DNA from: Chlamydiales bacterium
Lineage (GTDB): Bacteria > Chlamydiota > Chlamydiia > Chlamydiales > SM23-39
DNA length: 64,000 bases
Direction: 5' to 3'
Assembly (NCBI GenBank): GCA_028278035.1
Contig: JANQFC010000026.1
Location: forward strand, 62,001 to 126,000
Shown here piece after piece: positions 42,196 through 50,920 of this stretch (positions within the stretch are counted from its first letter, which is position 1; the number at the start of each line of letters is the position of its first letter). Both the position numbers and the translations under genes were made by a program. A model generated the notes under the pieces. It did no database searches. It was not told the origin of the DNA and was given only the letters and a program-made list of their open reading frames with translations.

Positions 42196-43629
42196 ATGAA
42201 AAATCTTATTATTGCTTTTTTATTGTTTTTTAGTGCTTTGAATGCTTTTGCTGAGGAAATAAAGCCTACTTCTTGCAAAGACAGTGAATTTTGTGTTGCT
42301 ATATTAGGAGGAGGGATCGGAGCTTTGACCTCAGGAATATATTTAGCAAGAGCTGGATATAAGCCGATTATTATTGAAGGAAATATTCCAGGAGGGTTGA
42401 TCACCCAGTCTCACTCTGTTGAAAATTGGCCGGGGGAAATGAAAATAACAGGAGTGGAGTTAATGGATAAGATCAGAGACCAGGCCGAATCCAATGGTTG
42501 TGTTATTATTTCAAAAGAAGTGATATCAGTAGATTTTTCTAAAAAACCTTTTATTGTTAAAGTTAGAGATCTTTATAGAAAAGATCAGATAGATGATATA
42601 AAAGCTAGAGGCTGTATTATTGCAATGGGCACCTCTTCTAATTATATCAATGTTCCGGGCGAGCAGGTTTATTGGGGCAAGGGGGTCTCTAACTGTGCTG
42701 TTTGTGATGGCTCTTTATATAAAGATAAGATTGTTGCTGTAATAGGAGGAGGGGATGCTGCAGTAATAGAAGCTAATTATTTATCAAATATTGCAAAAAA
42801 AGTTTTTTTGATTGTAAGGTCCGATAAATTAAAAGCTACGGAAAAGCAAAGGTTAGATAAGCTGCAAAAAATAGAAAACATTGAATTTTTGTATAACACT
42901 AATATTGTTCAAATTACAGGGGATGAAGATAATGTTTCCAATTTAGTTTTAAAAGATAAAAAAAAGACTTTTAATTTAGAGGTAGATGGTGTTTTTTTAG
43001 CAGTAGGGTCTACTCCTAACACTCAACTTTTTAAAAACAAGCTGTCCTTAGATGCCAAAGGTTATATTAAAGTAGAAAAAAATCAAAAGACTTCTATTGA
43101 AGGAGTTTTTGCTTTAGGAGACATTGTAGATCCGGAATATAAACAGGCTATAACAGCTGCCGGAGACGGAGCAAAAGCTGCTATTTCAGCACAGAAGTAT
43201 TTAGAAAAATATTCTAAGTCTAAAAATCAGAAGATCAATAATAGATTTTCTTTTGATCAGTCGGTCGTTGCTATTAATGATAAAAATCAATTTGATGAAG
43301 AAGTAAATAATTCTGATCTTCCTGTTATTATTGATTTTTATGCTTCCTGGTGCAGACCATGTCAAAGAATAGCTCCTTTTATTGAACAGGTATCTGCTAG
43401 ATTAAAAGGTAAAGTCAAAGTAGTAAAGATTAATATTGAGAAGTTACGTGATATTGCACAAAAATATAAGGTAAGTGCTATGCCGGCAATTGTTGTTTTA
43501 GATAAAAATCAAAACTTTTTATTTAAAGAAGTTGGGCCAAGCGGTATTTCAGATGTAATGACAGCACTAGAAAGAATGAATGATAAATCTCCTGAGGAAA
43601 TAAACAAGTATTTGAAAAGTTTGAAGTAG
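42196..43629 (+). CDS. Thioredoxin reductase-thioredoxin fusion with signal peptide
   Basis: The 477-residue protein starts with a classic signal peptide (MKNLIIAFLLFFSALNAFAE, cleavage after AFA). The thioredoxin reductase part follows: FAD site LGGGIGALTSG near residue 35, redox pair CAVCD near 166, NADPH site VIGGGDAAVIEA near 180 and FALGDI near 308. A thioredoxin domain occupies about 355 to 477 with WCRPC near 385 in place of WCGPC. Such fusions are known (Mycobacterium leprae, plant NTRC), but those are not exported by a Sec signal. GAGGTG precedes ATG, and the signal sequence is in frame. It lies between two sulfatase-fold enzymes and is convergent with the second. Confidence 0.88.
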   Translation: MKNLIIAFLLFFSALNAFAEEIKPTSCKDSEFCVAILGGGIGALTSGIYLARAGYKPIIIEGNIPGGLITQSHSVENWPGEMKITGVELMDKIRDQAESNGCVIISKEVISVDFSKKPFIVKVRDLYRKDQIDDIKARGCIIAMGTSSNYINVPGEQVYWGKGVSNCAVCDGSLYKDKIVAVIGGGDAAVIEANYLSNIAKKVFLIVRSDKLKATEKQRLDKLQKIENIEFLYNTNIVQITGDEDNVSNLVLKDKKKTFNLEVDGVFLAVGSTPNTQLFKNKLSLDAKGYIKVEKNQKTSIEGVFALGDIVDPEYKQAITAAGDGAKAAISAQKYLEKYSKSKNQKINNRFSFDQSVVAINDKNQFDEEVNNSDLPVIIDFYASWCRPCQRIAPFIEQVSARLKGKVKVVKINIEKLRDIAQKYKVSAMPAIVVLDKNQNFLFKEVGPSGISDVMTALERMNDKSPEEINKYLKSLK

Positions 43630-45507
43630 TCAATCGGAGATTTTTTCTAAAGCCTTTTGAAAAGGCTGTAGATCTTCTTTTGTAGGAATGGGGACCATCT
43701 GATTATTTTCATTTTTTAAAGAGACGATTTTTAAATGCTGTTTTTTGAAAATGTCTTTATTATTTTTAAAGCGAAGCGTTAATTTTTTGCCATCTTTAAA
43801 GATGAAGAACTCGAAGGGAGTTCTGCTTGCATTGTATCTTGTTGTTATAACATATGGCCAGCTGTTATTATCAAAAATAGAAGAGCCTTTCAAAAGACTT
43901 TTAAAAATATTTTTTCCAAAAATATATTCGAAAATACTGGGAAAAACGTCCATATGACAAATAGTTGTTTTATTATTTGCAATAGCTTTGCAATTGTTCG
44001 GAAATTTTAGGTAGATTGGGATTTTAGTTTGTGCTGCACTTAAGTGAGAGCAATGGAATAAATGCCCTTCATCATAAAACTCTTCTCCATGGTCCCCTAA
44101 TATTACAATTATTGAATTTTCGTAGAGATTTTTTTGTTTTAGATCTGCAATAAAATTTTTAATAAGAGAATCTACATAATTAATGGAATTTTTATATCTG
44201 TTCTCAATTAAATAGACATCTTTTTTAGAGATGTTTATGTAGTCTATATTTTCTAATATCGGTTTGAATTTAATATGATCTTTTGGAAAGCTGTAGATGA
44301 AATGGGTTGCATCTAAAAATGCAATTTGAATGTTGGGATTATTTTTGTTAATATTATGATGCATAGCATTTAAAACATCTTTATCTGACTCATAGGCTTC
44401 TTTTGGATGGTAATGGGGGTATAGATTAAAAATATTGGCCAGATAATTGCTTTTACCGAAAAGCACCTCTCTCATAGAATAATATTTAAGTTCAGGTGCT
44501 GAAAATATATTTATGCTATAACCTATTTTTTTTAATATATTTAAAGTTGGACTTCCTGATGTCCAATTGCTGTCTTTTATATGTTTCCATAAATATGGAT
44601 ATTCGGAATAGAATAAAGAAAACCAGGAATGGTGAGTAGCATTTGCATTTGCTATTGAATGCTTAAAAGAAATATTTTCTTTTCTAAATTGAGAAATAGT
44701 CGGGGCTATTTCTTCGGTGAGGTAATCTTCTCTTAAACTTTCAATTATAAATAAATAAATATTTGGTCGGTTAACTGGTTTTAATTTTTTTTGGGATAGA
44801 TATTTGATGACTTGTTTTTCTGATTTAGGTTTTTTTATACCTACAGGCTCTTGTATGTTCAAGGATTTAGGTTGAAGAAAGGTAATTTTCCAAGGAAGTG
44901 TTCTTTGGTATGTTAAATAAGAATAAGAAGTTATTGAGCTCGATGTAGAAAAATCCCATATACATAAAGCTAGGGGAATACAGAAAAATGCCTGCATGAA
45001 CTGTTCATGATAAAGAACGAAGTCCATTTTAATAGTAAGTTTGTCGGTAATTTTATATAAAAAGATTCCTATGAAAGGTATTGAAAGGGTAAAAATACCA
45101 AATATTATCCATAAATAATAAGGGATTCCTGTCGTATGCAACATTTCTAAAAAATTTTCTAAGTTTTCATCTAATGCTAAGTCCAGCCCTTCCCAAAAGG
45201 TCATATCCATAATTTTTAAAATAACAAAGTCTATTATGTGGCAGACAAAAAATATAAAAGTAAAGGCAATAAAGATATTAAACATCTTTTTGTGTGTATA
45301 TTTTTTTAAGAAGTACGCTATGAGAGCAAACCCTAAGACTTCTAACGTTAACTGTCCATATGAGTATATTATGAAAAACGTCTGAGCATAAGAAGAAGTG
45401 GTAGTTGTTTTTAAATGCAGCACACTGAAAGTAGATATAATACACAAAAGTATTAAAAAAAATCCGAAATAAATATAATTTATATGTATTGGATATTTCC
45501 CTTTCAT
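43630..45507 (-). CDS. Membrane sulfatase-fold phosphoglycol/phosphoethanolamine transferase-like, copy 2
   Basis: The 625-residue protein is a paralogue of the gene at 40294, with five N-terminal membrane segments and a periplasmic catalytic domain. PNIYLFIIESLREDYL lies near residue 250, the probable Thr nucleophile in IANANATHHSWFSLFYSEYP near 290, and metal ligands in VILGDHGEEFYDEGHLFH near 490. A LtaS/EptA-like transfer of a phospho-alcohol head group is inferred. The stop codon abuts the stop of the convergent fusion gene. An exact LPS or glycan target cannot be assigned. Confidence 0.78.
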   Translation of the reverse strand: MKGKYPIHINYIYFGFFLILLCIISTFSVLHLKTTTTSSYAQTFFIIYSYGQLTLEVLGFALIAYFLKKYTHKKMFNIFIAFTFIFFVCHIIDFVILKIMDMTFWEGLDLALDENLENFLEMLHTTGIPYYLWIIFGIFTLSIPFIGIFLYKITDKLTIKMDFVLYHEQFMQAFFCIPLALCIWDFSTSSSITSYSYLTYQRTLPWKITFLQPKSLNIQEPVGIKKPKSEKQVIKYLSQKKLKPVNRPNIYLFIIESLREDYLTEEIAPTISQFRKENISFKHSIANANATHHSWFSLFYSEYPYLWKHIKDSNWTSGSPTLNILKKIGYSINIFSAPELKYYSMREVLFGKSNYLANIFNLYPHYHPKEAYESDKDVLNAMHHNINKNNPNIQIAFLDATHFIYSFPKDHIKFKPILENIDYINISKKDVYLIENRYKNSINYVDSLIKNFIADLKQKNLYENSIIVILGDHGEEFYDEGHLFHCSHLSAAQTKIPIYLKFPNNCKAIANNKTTICHMDVFPSIFEYIFGKNIFKSLLKGSSIFDNNSWPYVITTRYNASRTPFEFFIFKDGKKLTLRFKNNKDIFKKQHLKIVSLKNENNQMVPIPTKEDLQPFQKALEKISD

Positions 45508-45592
45508 ACTTTTTTGATATCAAAAAAGATCTTTTATTTTGAAGCCCAAAATGATTAAAATGTTATCCTTATGTAAAAAATAAAAGGAAAAA

Positions 45593-46267
45593 ATGAAATT
45601 TTTAAAAGATTTTGGGTTGTATCTTTTTGATTTTGATGGACTTTTAGTCAATACCGAGTTTATACACTATCAGGCATATATTGATATGCTGAAAAAAAGA
45701 GGTTTTGATTTAGACTGGGCTTTTATTAAATTTTGTGAGGTGGCTCACTATGATGATCAAAGTTTAAAAGAGGGTATTTATAATAAATTTCCAGATCTTT
45801 TAGAAAAGGAACCTAATTGGGAAATTTTAAGAAAAGAAAAAAATAATATTTATTTATCTTTATTAATTTCTTCTAAAATTGAATTAATGCCGGGAGCAGA
45901 AAAATTGTTGAAAGCTTTAGAAAAAGACGATATTGCCAGATGTGTGGTTACCAACTCTTCTAAGGATATGATAGATCTTATTAAAAATAGAAATAGTGTT
46001 TTGCAATCTATTTCTCACTGGATTACAAGAGAAGATTATTTAAATCCCAAACCTGATCCTGAGTGTTATCTGAAAGCTATTCGATTATTTGCTAAAAAAA
46101 ATGATAAAGTAATTGGTTTTGAAGATTCGTTAAGAGGTATAAAAGCCTTAATGCAGACTCCCGCTCAGCCTGTAATGATTGGTGGAGTAAATGATCCTAG
46201 AAAAGATGCAATCTTATCTTCTGATGTTCTACACTTTGAAAGTTTAGAAGATTTTTTAAAGTCTTAA
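45593..46267 (+). CDS. HAD-superfamily hydrolase (beta-phosphoglucomutase/phosphatase-like)
   Basis: The 224-residue HAD enzyme carries motif I FDFDGLLVNTE near residue 12, motif II VVTNSS near 121 and a motif III/IV region (KPDPECYLKA, then VIGFEDSLRGIKAL). The helical cap is of the type seen in phosphoglycolate phosphatase and beta-phosphoglucomutase. The substrate is unknown. AAAGGAAAAA precedes ATG. It overlaps the convergent truA by four bases. A HAD phosphatase next to truA occurs at the same place in C. trachomatis (CT464), as I recall. Confidence 0.85.
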   Translation: MKFLKDFGLYLFDFDGLLVNTEFIHYQAYIDMLKKRGFDLDWAFIKFCEVAHYDDQSLKEGIYNKFPDLLEKEPNWEILRKEKNNIYLSLLISSKIELMPGAEKLLKALEKDDIARCVVTNSSKDMIDLIKNRNSVLQSISHWITREDYLNPKPDPECYLKAIRLFAKKNDKVIGFEDSLRGIKALMQTPAQPVMIGGVNDPRKDAILSSDVLHFESLEDFLKS

Positions 46268-47037
46268 TATATTACTTTTATTAAAGTAAGTCCATGTGCT
46301 GGTACAGCGTATTTTGCTTTAGTTCGGTCTTTTGCTTTTAATATTTTAGGGATTTCATCGATAGAAATTTTTCCAGAGGCGGCTTCTAAAAGAGTGCCTG
46401 TTATGTTTCTTATCATTTTATATAAAAATCCATCTGCTTCAAATTCTAGGATTACACCTTCAGATGTTTTTATAACATTTAATTTTTTTAATGTTTTAAT
46501 AGGCTTGTTTTTTGCGCAGCCTTGGTCTGTTTTGTTTGCAAAGGATGTGAAATCATGCGTCCCTATAAATTTTTCAGTAGCTTTTATCAGTAGGTCTGTA
46601 TCAATTTTTTGTTTGGGTTTATATGTATACTTTCTTGTAAAAGGGTTTTGGGTATCATTCAAACATAATTTATATTGGTATATTTTTCCCTTGGCGCTGT
46701 ACCTTGCATGAAAATTATTTTTTGCAGGCTCTATTTTTGTAATTCTAATATCTTCGGGAAGAAGAGAATTAAGTGAGTATTTGAATTTTTTAAGATTGAT
46801 TTTTTTATCAGTTGAAAAATGAGCGATTTGCGCTTTTGCATGAACTTTAGCGTCTGTCCTGCCAGCTCCTATTATGTTAATTTTTTCTCTTAAACATGTT
46901 TGTATGGCCTTTTCAATTAGACTTTGAATAGATATTTTTTTGGGTTGGATCTGCCAGCCGAAATAGTCGGTTCCATCGTAAGAAATTGTAATTTTATATA
47001 TTTTTTCAGAGGATGTTTTTTGCATAGTTAAGGTCAT
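46264..47037 (-). CDS. truA: tRNA pseudouridine synthase A
   Basis: The 257-residue enzyme modifies positions 38 to 40 of tRNA anticodon arms. Motifs are ISYDGTDYFGWQIQPKKIS near residue 20, the catalytic Asp in INIIGAGRTDAKVHAKAQIA near 60, and FLYKMIRNITGTLLEAASG near 205. ATG at 47025 is an alternative start four codons in. The start overlaps the end of ispD by about 30 bases, so the two are translationally linked. Confidence 0.93.
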   Translation of the reverse strand: MTLTMQKTSSEKIYKITISYDGTDYFGWQIQPKKISIQSLIEKAIQTCLREKINIIGAGRTDAKVHAKAQIAHFSTDKKINLKKFKYSLNSLLPEDIRITKIEPAKNNFHARYSAKGKIYQYKLCLNDTQNPFTRKYTYKPKQKIDTDLLIKATEKFIGTHDFTSFANKTDQGCAKNKPIKTLKKLNVIKTSEGVILEFEADGFLYKMIRNITGTLLEAASGKISIDEIPKILKAKDRTKAKYAVPAHGLTLIKVIY

Positions 47038-47665
47038 CTATTGTTGTAATTTTAATATTTTTTTTAGGGCCTTGTGTTATTTTTACTTTTTTGCCGATCG
47101 CTTCTATTATTGAAACATCATCAGTTACTTGGATGTTATTTTTTTTGATGTAATCGAATCCTTTTTTCAAAAGATCAGTCTTTATTATTTGAGGAGTTTG
47201 TACTTCCCAAATAGCAGATCTGTTTATTGTTTTAATTACATATCCCTCTAAATCGCATTTTTTCATGGTATTTATAGCTTTGTAGCCGATGACGGCAGCT
47301 TCATGGACTGTTGCATCGTTAAGGACTTTTTTGACAGATTCTACATCGATAAAAGGCCTTGCGGCGTCGTGAATGCAGACAAAATCTGATTTTGGAGATA
47401 TTTTTTGTAGTGCGTTAAAAACAGAGTCCTGTCTTTTTTTACCGGGAGAGGTGAATATAATATTTTTTTTTGCTATAAAAATATTTTTATATTCTTTTTC
47501 GCAGACTACTATAATTTCATCGATTTCTTCCATTGAATTGAATATATCAAAACTGTACTTGGCTATAGGCTTGTTATTTATTAGATGGTATTGTTTAGGA
47601 GTTACAGATCCGAATCTTTGTCCCTTACCTCCAGACAACAATATACATGATATAAATTTTTTCAT
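47006..47665 (-). CDS. ispD: 2-C-methyl-D-erythritol 4-phosphate cytidylyltransferase
   Basis: The 219-residue enzyme makes CDP-methylerythritol in the MEP isoprenoid pathway. The nucleotide-binding N-terminus is ILLSGGKGQRFGSVTPKQYH. Other family motifs are CIHDAARPFI near residue 97, VQTPQI near 154 and VTDDVSIIEAIGKKVKITQG near 180. No other MEP gene is in the window. Its 3' end overlaps truA. The ispD-truA pair follows the chlamydial order (CT462-CT463). Confidence 0.92.
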   Translation of the reverse strand: MKKFISCILLSGGKGQRFGSVTPKQYHLINNKPIAKYSFDIFNSMEEIDEIIVVCEKEYKNIFIAKKNIIFTSPGKKRQDSVFNALQKISPKSDFVCIHDAARPFIDVESVKKVLNDATVHEAAVIGYKAINTMKKCDLEGYVIKTINRSAIWEVQTPQIIKTDLLKKGFDYIKKNNIQVTDDVSIIEAIGKKVKITQGPKKNIKITTIDDLNYAKNIL

Positions 47666-47703
47666 AAGTAGCTGAATTTTTGAAGTATTATATCAAATGA
47701 GGA

Positions 47704-47738
47704 AAAAAACCCAAAGATGTAAAAATCTTTGGGTTTTT
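47704..47738 (-). terminator. Terminator after the SWIB gene
   Basis: AAAAACCCAAAGAT and ATCTTTGGGTTTTT form a long stem with a four-to-six-base loop. On the minus strand it ends in a run of T. It lies ten bases past the SWIB stop. Confidence 0.85.
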
Positions 47739-47748
47739 GAAAAAAAGA

Positions 47749-48087
47749 TTAAGACAAGTGCTTGCTAACAAGTTTGGTCATTTTAAACATGTTCACTGAT
47801 TTACATGATCCAAATACTTTGCCTAAAGCTGCGTCTGGATTGATGTTTCTTTTATTTTTCTTATCTTGTAGTTTCTTTCTTTTGATATAAGCCCAAAGTT
47901 TTTTAGTAACTTCAGTTCTTGGCATTGGTCCTTTTCCAACCACTGCAGCTAAAGTTGCACTAACTTTTAAAGGGGCCATGAATTTAGCATTGCTTTTTCT
48001 TTTAGTTTTTCTTTTTGTCTTAGTTTTTGTTTTTTTGACTTTTCTTTTAGTTTTAGTTTTTTTTCTTTTAACTTTTCTTTTTGCCAT
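47749..48087 (-). CDS. SWIB/MDM2-domain protein with Lys/Arg-rich tail
   Basis: The 112-residue protein has a 35-residue, almost purely Lys/Arg/Thr N-terminal tail, similar in style to histone-like tails. A SWIB domain follows (about 38 to 112; APLKVSATLAAVVGKGPMPR, LWAYIKRKKLQDKKNKRNIN, LGKVFGSCKSVNMFKMTKLV). SWIB domains are of eukaryotic type and in bacteria are a hallmark of Chlamydiota (CT460). DNA compaction or gene control during development is inferred from the basic tail. It sits between ispD and prfB, as in Chlamydia. Confidence 0.9.
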   Translation of the reverse strand: MAKRKVKRKKTKTKRKVKKTKTKTKRKTKRKSNAKFMAPLKVSATLAAVVGKGPMPRTEVTKKLWAYIKRKKLQDKKNKRNINPDAALGKVFGSCKSVNMFKMTKLVSKHLS

Positions 48088-48273
48088 ATTATTTTCTCCT
48101 TTGAGACTGTTAAAGTTTAAAATAGTCTTCTATTTAAAAATTTTTATCTCTCTAGGTATTTTATAGTCAAAAGAAATCGTAAAAAAATATTTTAATTTTT
48201 TTTAAAGAAGTAGAAAAAAATAAGAAAAATAACTACTCTTAGATACTTCTGAGGAGCTTTTTAACTAAAAAAA

Positions 48274-48302
48274 GACAGCAAGAAAAAAAATCTTGCTGTC
48301 AA
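48274..48302 (-). terminator. Terminator of the small membrane gene
   Basis: GACAGCAAGA and TCTTGCTGTC are perfect ten-base arms. A T-run follows on the minus strand. The hairpin is about ten bases past the stop at 48312. Confidence 0.85.
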
Positions 48303-48311
48303 AGTTATTTT

Positions 48312-48668
48312 TTAGCTGGCAGGAGTTTCTGCTCTATTTGGCCCAAATATAATCATTAAAAGCATCGCTGTAATTGTAACTCCGATTGTTGCTCCAATTG
48401 CACCTTCTCTATGATTTGCTAAAAATTCTTTTGTGTTATAGAAACTTGTTTTTAAGTACTGGAATCCAATTTTTCCCCATTCTGCTATATTTTCTTTAGC
48501 AGCTTTTAAAATGGAAAGAACTAATTTACCGATGGTTGCTACTCTTGTAGCTACATATCCACCAATTGAATTAAGATTTGACCCGGTCCATTTTATTGCT
48601 TTAACTGATACATCTTTAGTTGTATGATAAGCATTGGCTGCCATTGATTTAATGCCTTCTGCTGTCAT
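48312..48668 (-). CDS. Small protein with C-terminal membrane anchor, 118 residues
   Basis: The product starts MTAEGIKSMAANAYHTTKDV with AGGAGG upstream of ATG. The first 85 residues are amphipathic and Ala/Lys-rich. One hydrophobic segment lies near the C-terminus (GAIGATIGVTITAMLLMIIF), followed by a short polar tail, so it looks tail-anchored. It has its own terminator. No family recognised. Confidence 0.6.
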   Translation of the reverse strand: MTAEGIKSMAANAYHTTKDVSVKAIKWTGSNLNSIGGYVATRVATIGKLVLSILKAAKENIAEWGKIGFQYLKTSFYNTKEFLANHREGAIGATIGVTITAMLLMIIFGPNRAETPAS

Positions 48669-48844
48669 GAATACCTCCTGCTGAAGTTTTTAATTTTTTA
48701 AATAAATTATGAAATATTATAACCTGCTTTTGTTTATTGTAAAGAAAAGATCAAAATTTATTCAAAAGAAGCTCGGATTATTTTATTTTTTATTTTTATT
48801 AGCTTTGTGTTATTATTTTATCTTTCAAAGACATAGGAGAAAAT

Positions 48845-49940
48845 ATGAAAGAAGATGTGCAGAAAAGAGTGGATGATATTGAAAATAGATTAACTCATAT
48901 GTGGAGGTATCTTTGACTTAGAAAAAAAGGAAAAAAAGATAAAAAAATTAGAAAATGAGATGGTAGCATCTGATTTTTGGGATAATGCAGAAAAGGCGCA
49001 AAAAACAGTCAAAGAATTAAATATTTTGAAGTCATGGACCGTTCCTTATAAAGATCTTGTCGAACGAAGTAAGGATTTTACAGAATTATTTATAGAGGCC
49101 GAAAAAGAAAATGATGACAGTTTGATAAATGATTTATATAAGGAACTAGGTCAGATAGAACATCTATTAGAAGATCTTGAAGTTAAAAAGATGCTTTCGC
49201 ATGAGTTGGATCCAAAGAGTTGTTATTTAAGTATTAATTCGGGGGCAGGAGGAACGGAGTCTTGTGATTGGGCTCAAATGTTGGCCAGAATGTATGAAAG
49301 ATATGCCGCTAGAAAAAAATACAAACTATCAATCATCGACAAGGTGGATGGTGATGTTGCCGGAATTAAGAGTATTACTTATAAGATTGAAGGGGATTTT
49401 GCATATGGTTATTGCAAATCAGAAAAAGGAGTTCATAGATTAGTTAGAATTTCTCCTTTTGACGCTAATAAGAGAAGACATACCAGTTTTGCATCAGTAG
49501 ATATTTCTCCTATTATAGAGGAAGATATTGAAATTGAAGTAAAGCCGGAAGATATTAGAATAGATACGTTCAGAGCATCGGGGGCTGGAGGTCAGCATGT
49601 CAATGTTACAGACTCTGCTGTTAGAATGACCCATATGCCAACAGGAATTGTAGTAACATCTCAAAGTGAAAGAAGCCAAATTCAAAATAGACAGACTTGT
49701 TATCAGATGTTAAAATCCAAACTTTATGAAAGAGAAGTTTTTGAAAGAGAGGAAAAACTGCAAAAGATATCGGGAGAAAAAAAGAAAATAGAATGGGGAT
49801 CACAAATTAGAAGTTATGTTTTTCAGCCTTATACATTAGTAAAAGATACAAGAACTAAGTATGAGACATCTAACGTTAATGGAGTTTTAGATGGAGATAT
49901 CGAAGGGTTTGTTAATGCTTATTTAAAGGAATATAGTTAA
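48845..49940 (+). CDS. prfB: Peptide chain release factor 2 (with programmed +1 frameshift)
   Basis: The gene starts at ATG 48845 (AGGAGAAAAT upstream) and reads 23 codons to an in-frame TGA at 48914. A +1 shift at CTT-T then continues from GAC at 48915 to the stop at 49938-49940. The full protein is about 364 residues, normal for RF2. The anticodon-like SPF tripeptide is in VRISPFDANKRRH, and the catalytic GGQ is in ASGAGGQHVNVTDSAVRMTH. A start at 48960 would delete the first domain, so the frameshifted reading is preferred. RF2 recognises UGA and UAA and regulates itself through the frameshift. The stop overlaps the ATG of the next gene. Confidence 0.95.
48903..48917 (+). promoter_or_regulatory. 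prfB +1 frameshift site
   Basis: An internal Shine-Dalgarno-like GGAGG (48903-48907), three bases, then CTT TGA C. The layout and spacing are those of the E. coli prfB slip site (AGGGGG TAT CTT TGA C). It senses low RF2 activity. Confidence 0.93.
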
Positions 49941-50431
49941 TGGATGATTTAGATATTAGATATACAAGAGTAGATGATTATCCTCATCTTTTAAGTTGGC
50001 TTAAGGATCCTGATATTAATAGATGGTTTCCTATGTCTTCCGATAAGGAAATTGAGGACGTTGCTAAAAATTGGATAGGGTTTTCTAAATATAATTCCAG
50101 CTTAACCGGAATATATAAAAATGAAGTGTGTGCTGTAGGTACTATCTTTTTAATGTCATATAAAAAAATCATGCATCACGCCATGTTTTATCTGGTTGTA
50201 AAAAAAGATTTGCAGAAAAAAGGCATAGGCTCTTCAATGCTTAAAAATATACTTAATTTAGCTAAAAATTATTTTAAGTTTGAAGGATTGTTTGCTGAAA
50301 CTTATGAAGGCTGTCCGATAATTGATGTACTTAAAAAAATGAAGTTTAATGAATGTGCCGATCAGCCTATGTTCGTTCAGGAAAAAGATGGTCAGTTTTT
50401 ATCAAGAATACTTTTGGACATATGGTTTTAA
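49940..50431 (+). CDS. GNAT-family N-acetyltransferase, copy 1
   Basis: The 163-residue protein has a GNAT fold. The acetyl-CoA loop is DLQKKGIGSSMLKNI near residue 92, a slightly degraded form of the usual Q/RxxGxG/A. Its ATG overlaps the prfB stop (TAATG), and it ends one base before the next gene, a paralogue. Shared features with copy 2 are the WLKDPDINRWFPM segment and the YKKIMHHAMF strand. The substrate is unknown; the position corresponds to the acetyltransferase CT458 beside prfB in Chlamydia. Confidence 0.82.
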   Translation: MDDLDIRYTRVDDYPHLLSWLKDPDINRWFPMSSDKEIEDVAKNWIGFSKYNSSLTGIYKNEVCAVGTIFLMSYKKIMHHAMFYLVVKKDLQKKGIGSSMLKNILNLAKNYFKFEGLFAETYEGCPIIDVLKKMKFNECADQPMFVQEKDGQFLSRILLDIWF

Positions 50432-50920
50432 ATGGATATTAAAATAAGATTTGCAGAAAAAAGCGACACTAAATATTTAATCAAATGGCTTGATGATCCA
50501 GAAGTATTAAAATGGTTTCCCATGTGCAATAAAATTGAGGTGGACGATTCTGTTCGGATTTGGATGAGCTATGCGCAGTATAAGGCAGTGTTGACTGCTG
50601 AATTAGATGATAAACCTGTTGGCAATGCTCTTATATATTTACAACCATATAAAAAATTAGCCCACCAGGCCTTATTTGCTATTATTTTGGATAAAGATTA
50701 TAGGGGTAGGGGTATAGGAACGAAACTTTTAGATGAGCTTTTTAAACTAGCCAAAGATAGGTTTAAATTAAAATTTCTACATTTGGAAGTATATCAAGGA
50801 AATCCAGCTGAAAGATTATATGAGAAAATGGGTTTTGTTAAATATGGTGTTCACAAAAAGTTCTTAAAAGATACGGACGGTACATACTACGATAAAATAA
50901 TGATGCAAAAAGCGTTGTAA
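50432..50920 (+). CDS. GNAT-family N-acetyltransferase, copy 2
   Basis: The 162-residue protein is a tandem paralogue of the preceding gene (WLDDPEVLKWFPM against WLKDPDINRWFPM). It keeps the canonical acetyl-CoA loop DYRGRGIGTKLLDEL near residue 92 and the C-terminal YEKMGFVKYG pattern. It follows copy 1 with no gap and overlaps the SprT-like gene by one base. The substrate is unknown. Confidence 0.85.
   Translation: MDIKIRFAEKSDTKYLIKWLDDPEVLKWFPMCNKIEVDDSVRIWMSYAQYKAVLTAELDDKPVGNALIYLQPYKKLAHQALFAIILDKDYRGRGIGTKLLDELFKLAKDRFKLKFLHLEVYQGNPAERLYEKMGFVKYGVHKKFLKDTDGTYYDKIMMQKAL

Noticed and set aside
48960..49940. prfB as a 326-residue protein starting at 48960
   Set aside because: It would lack the first domain; the in-frame TGA with the slip site upstream explains the apparent truncation.
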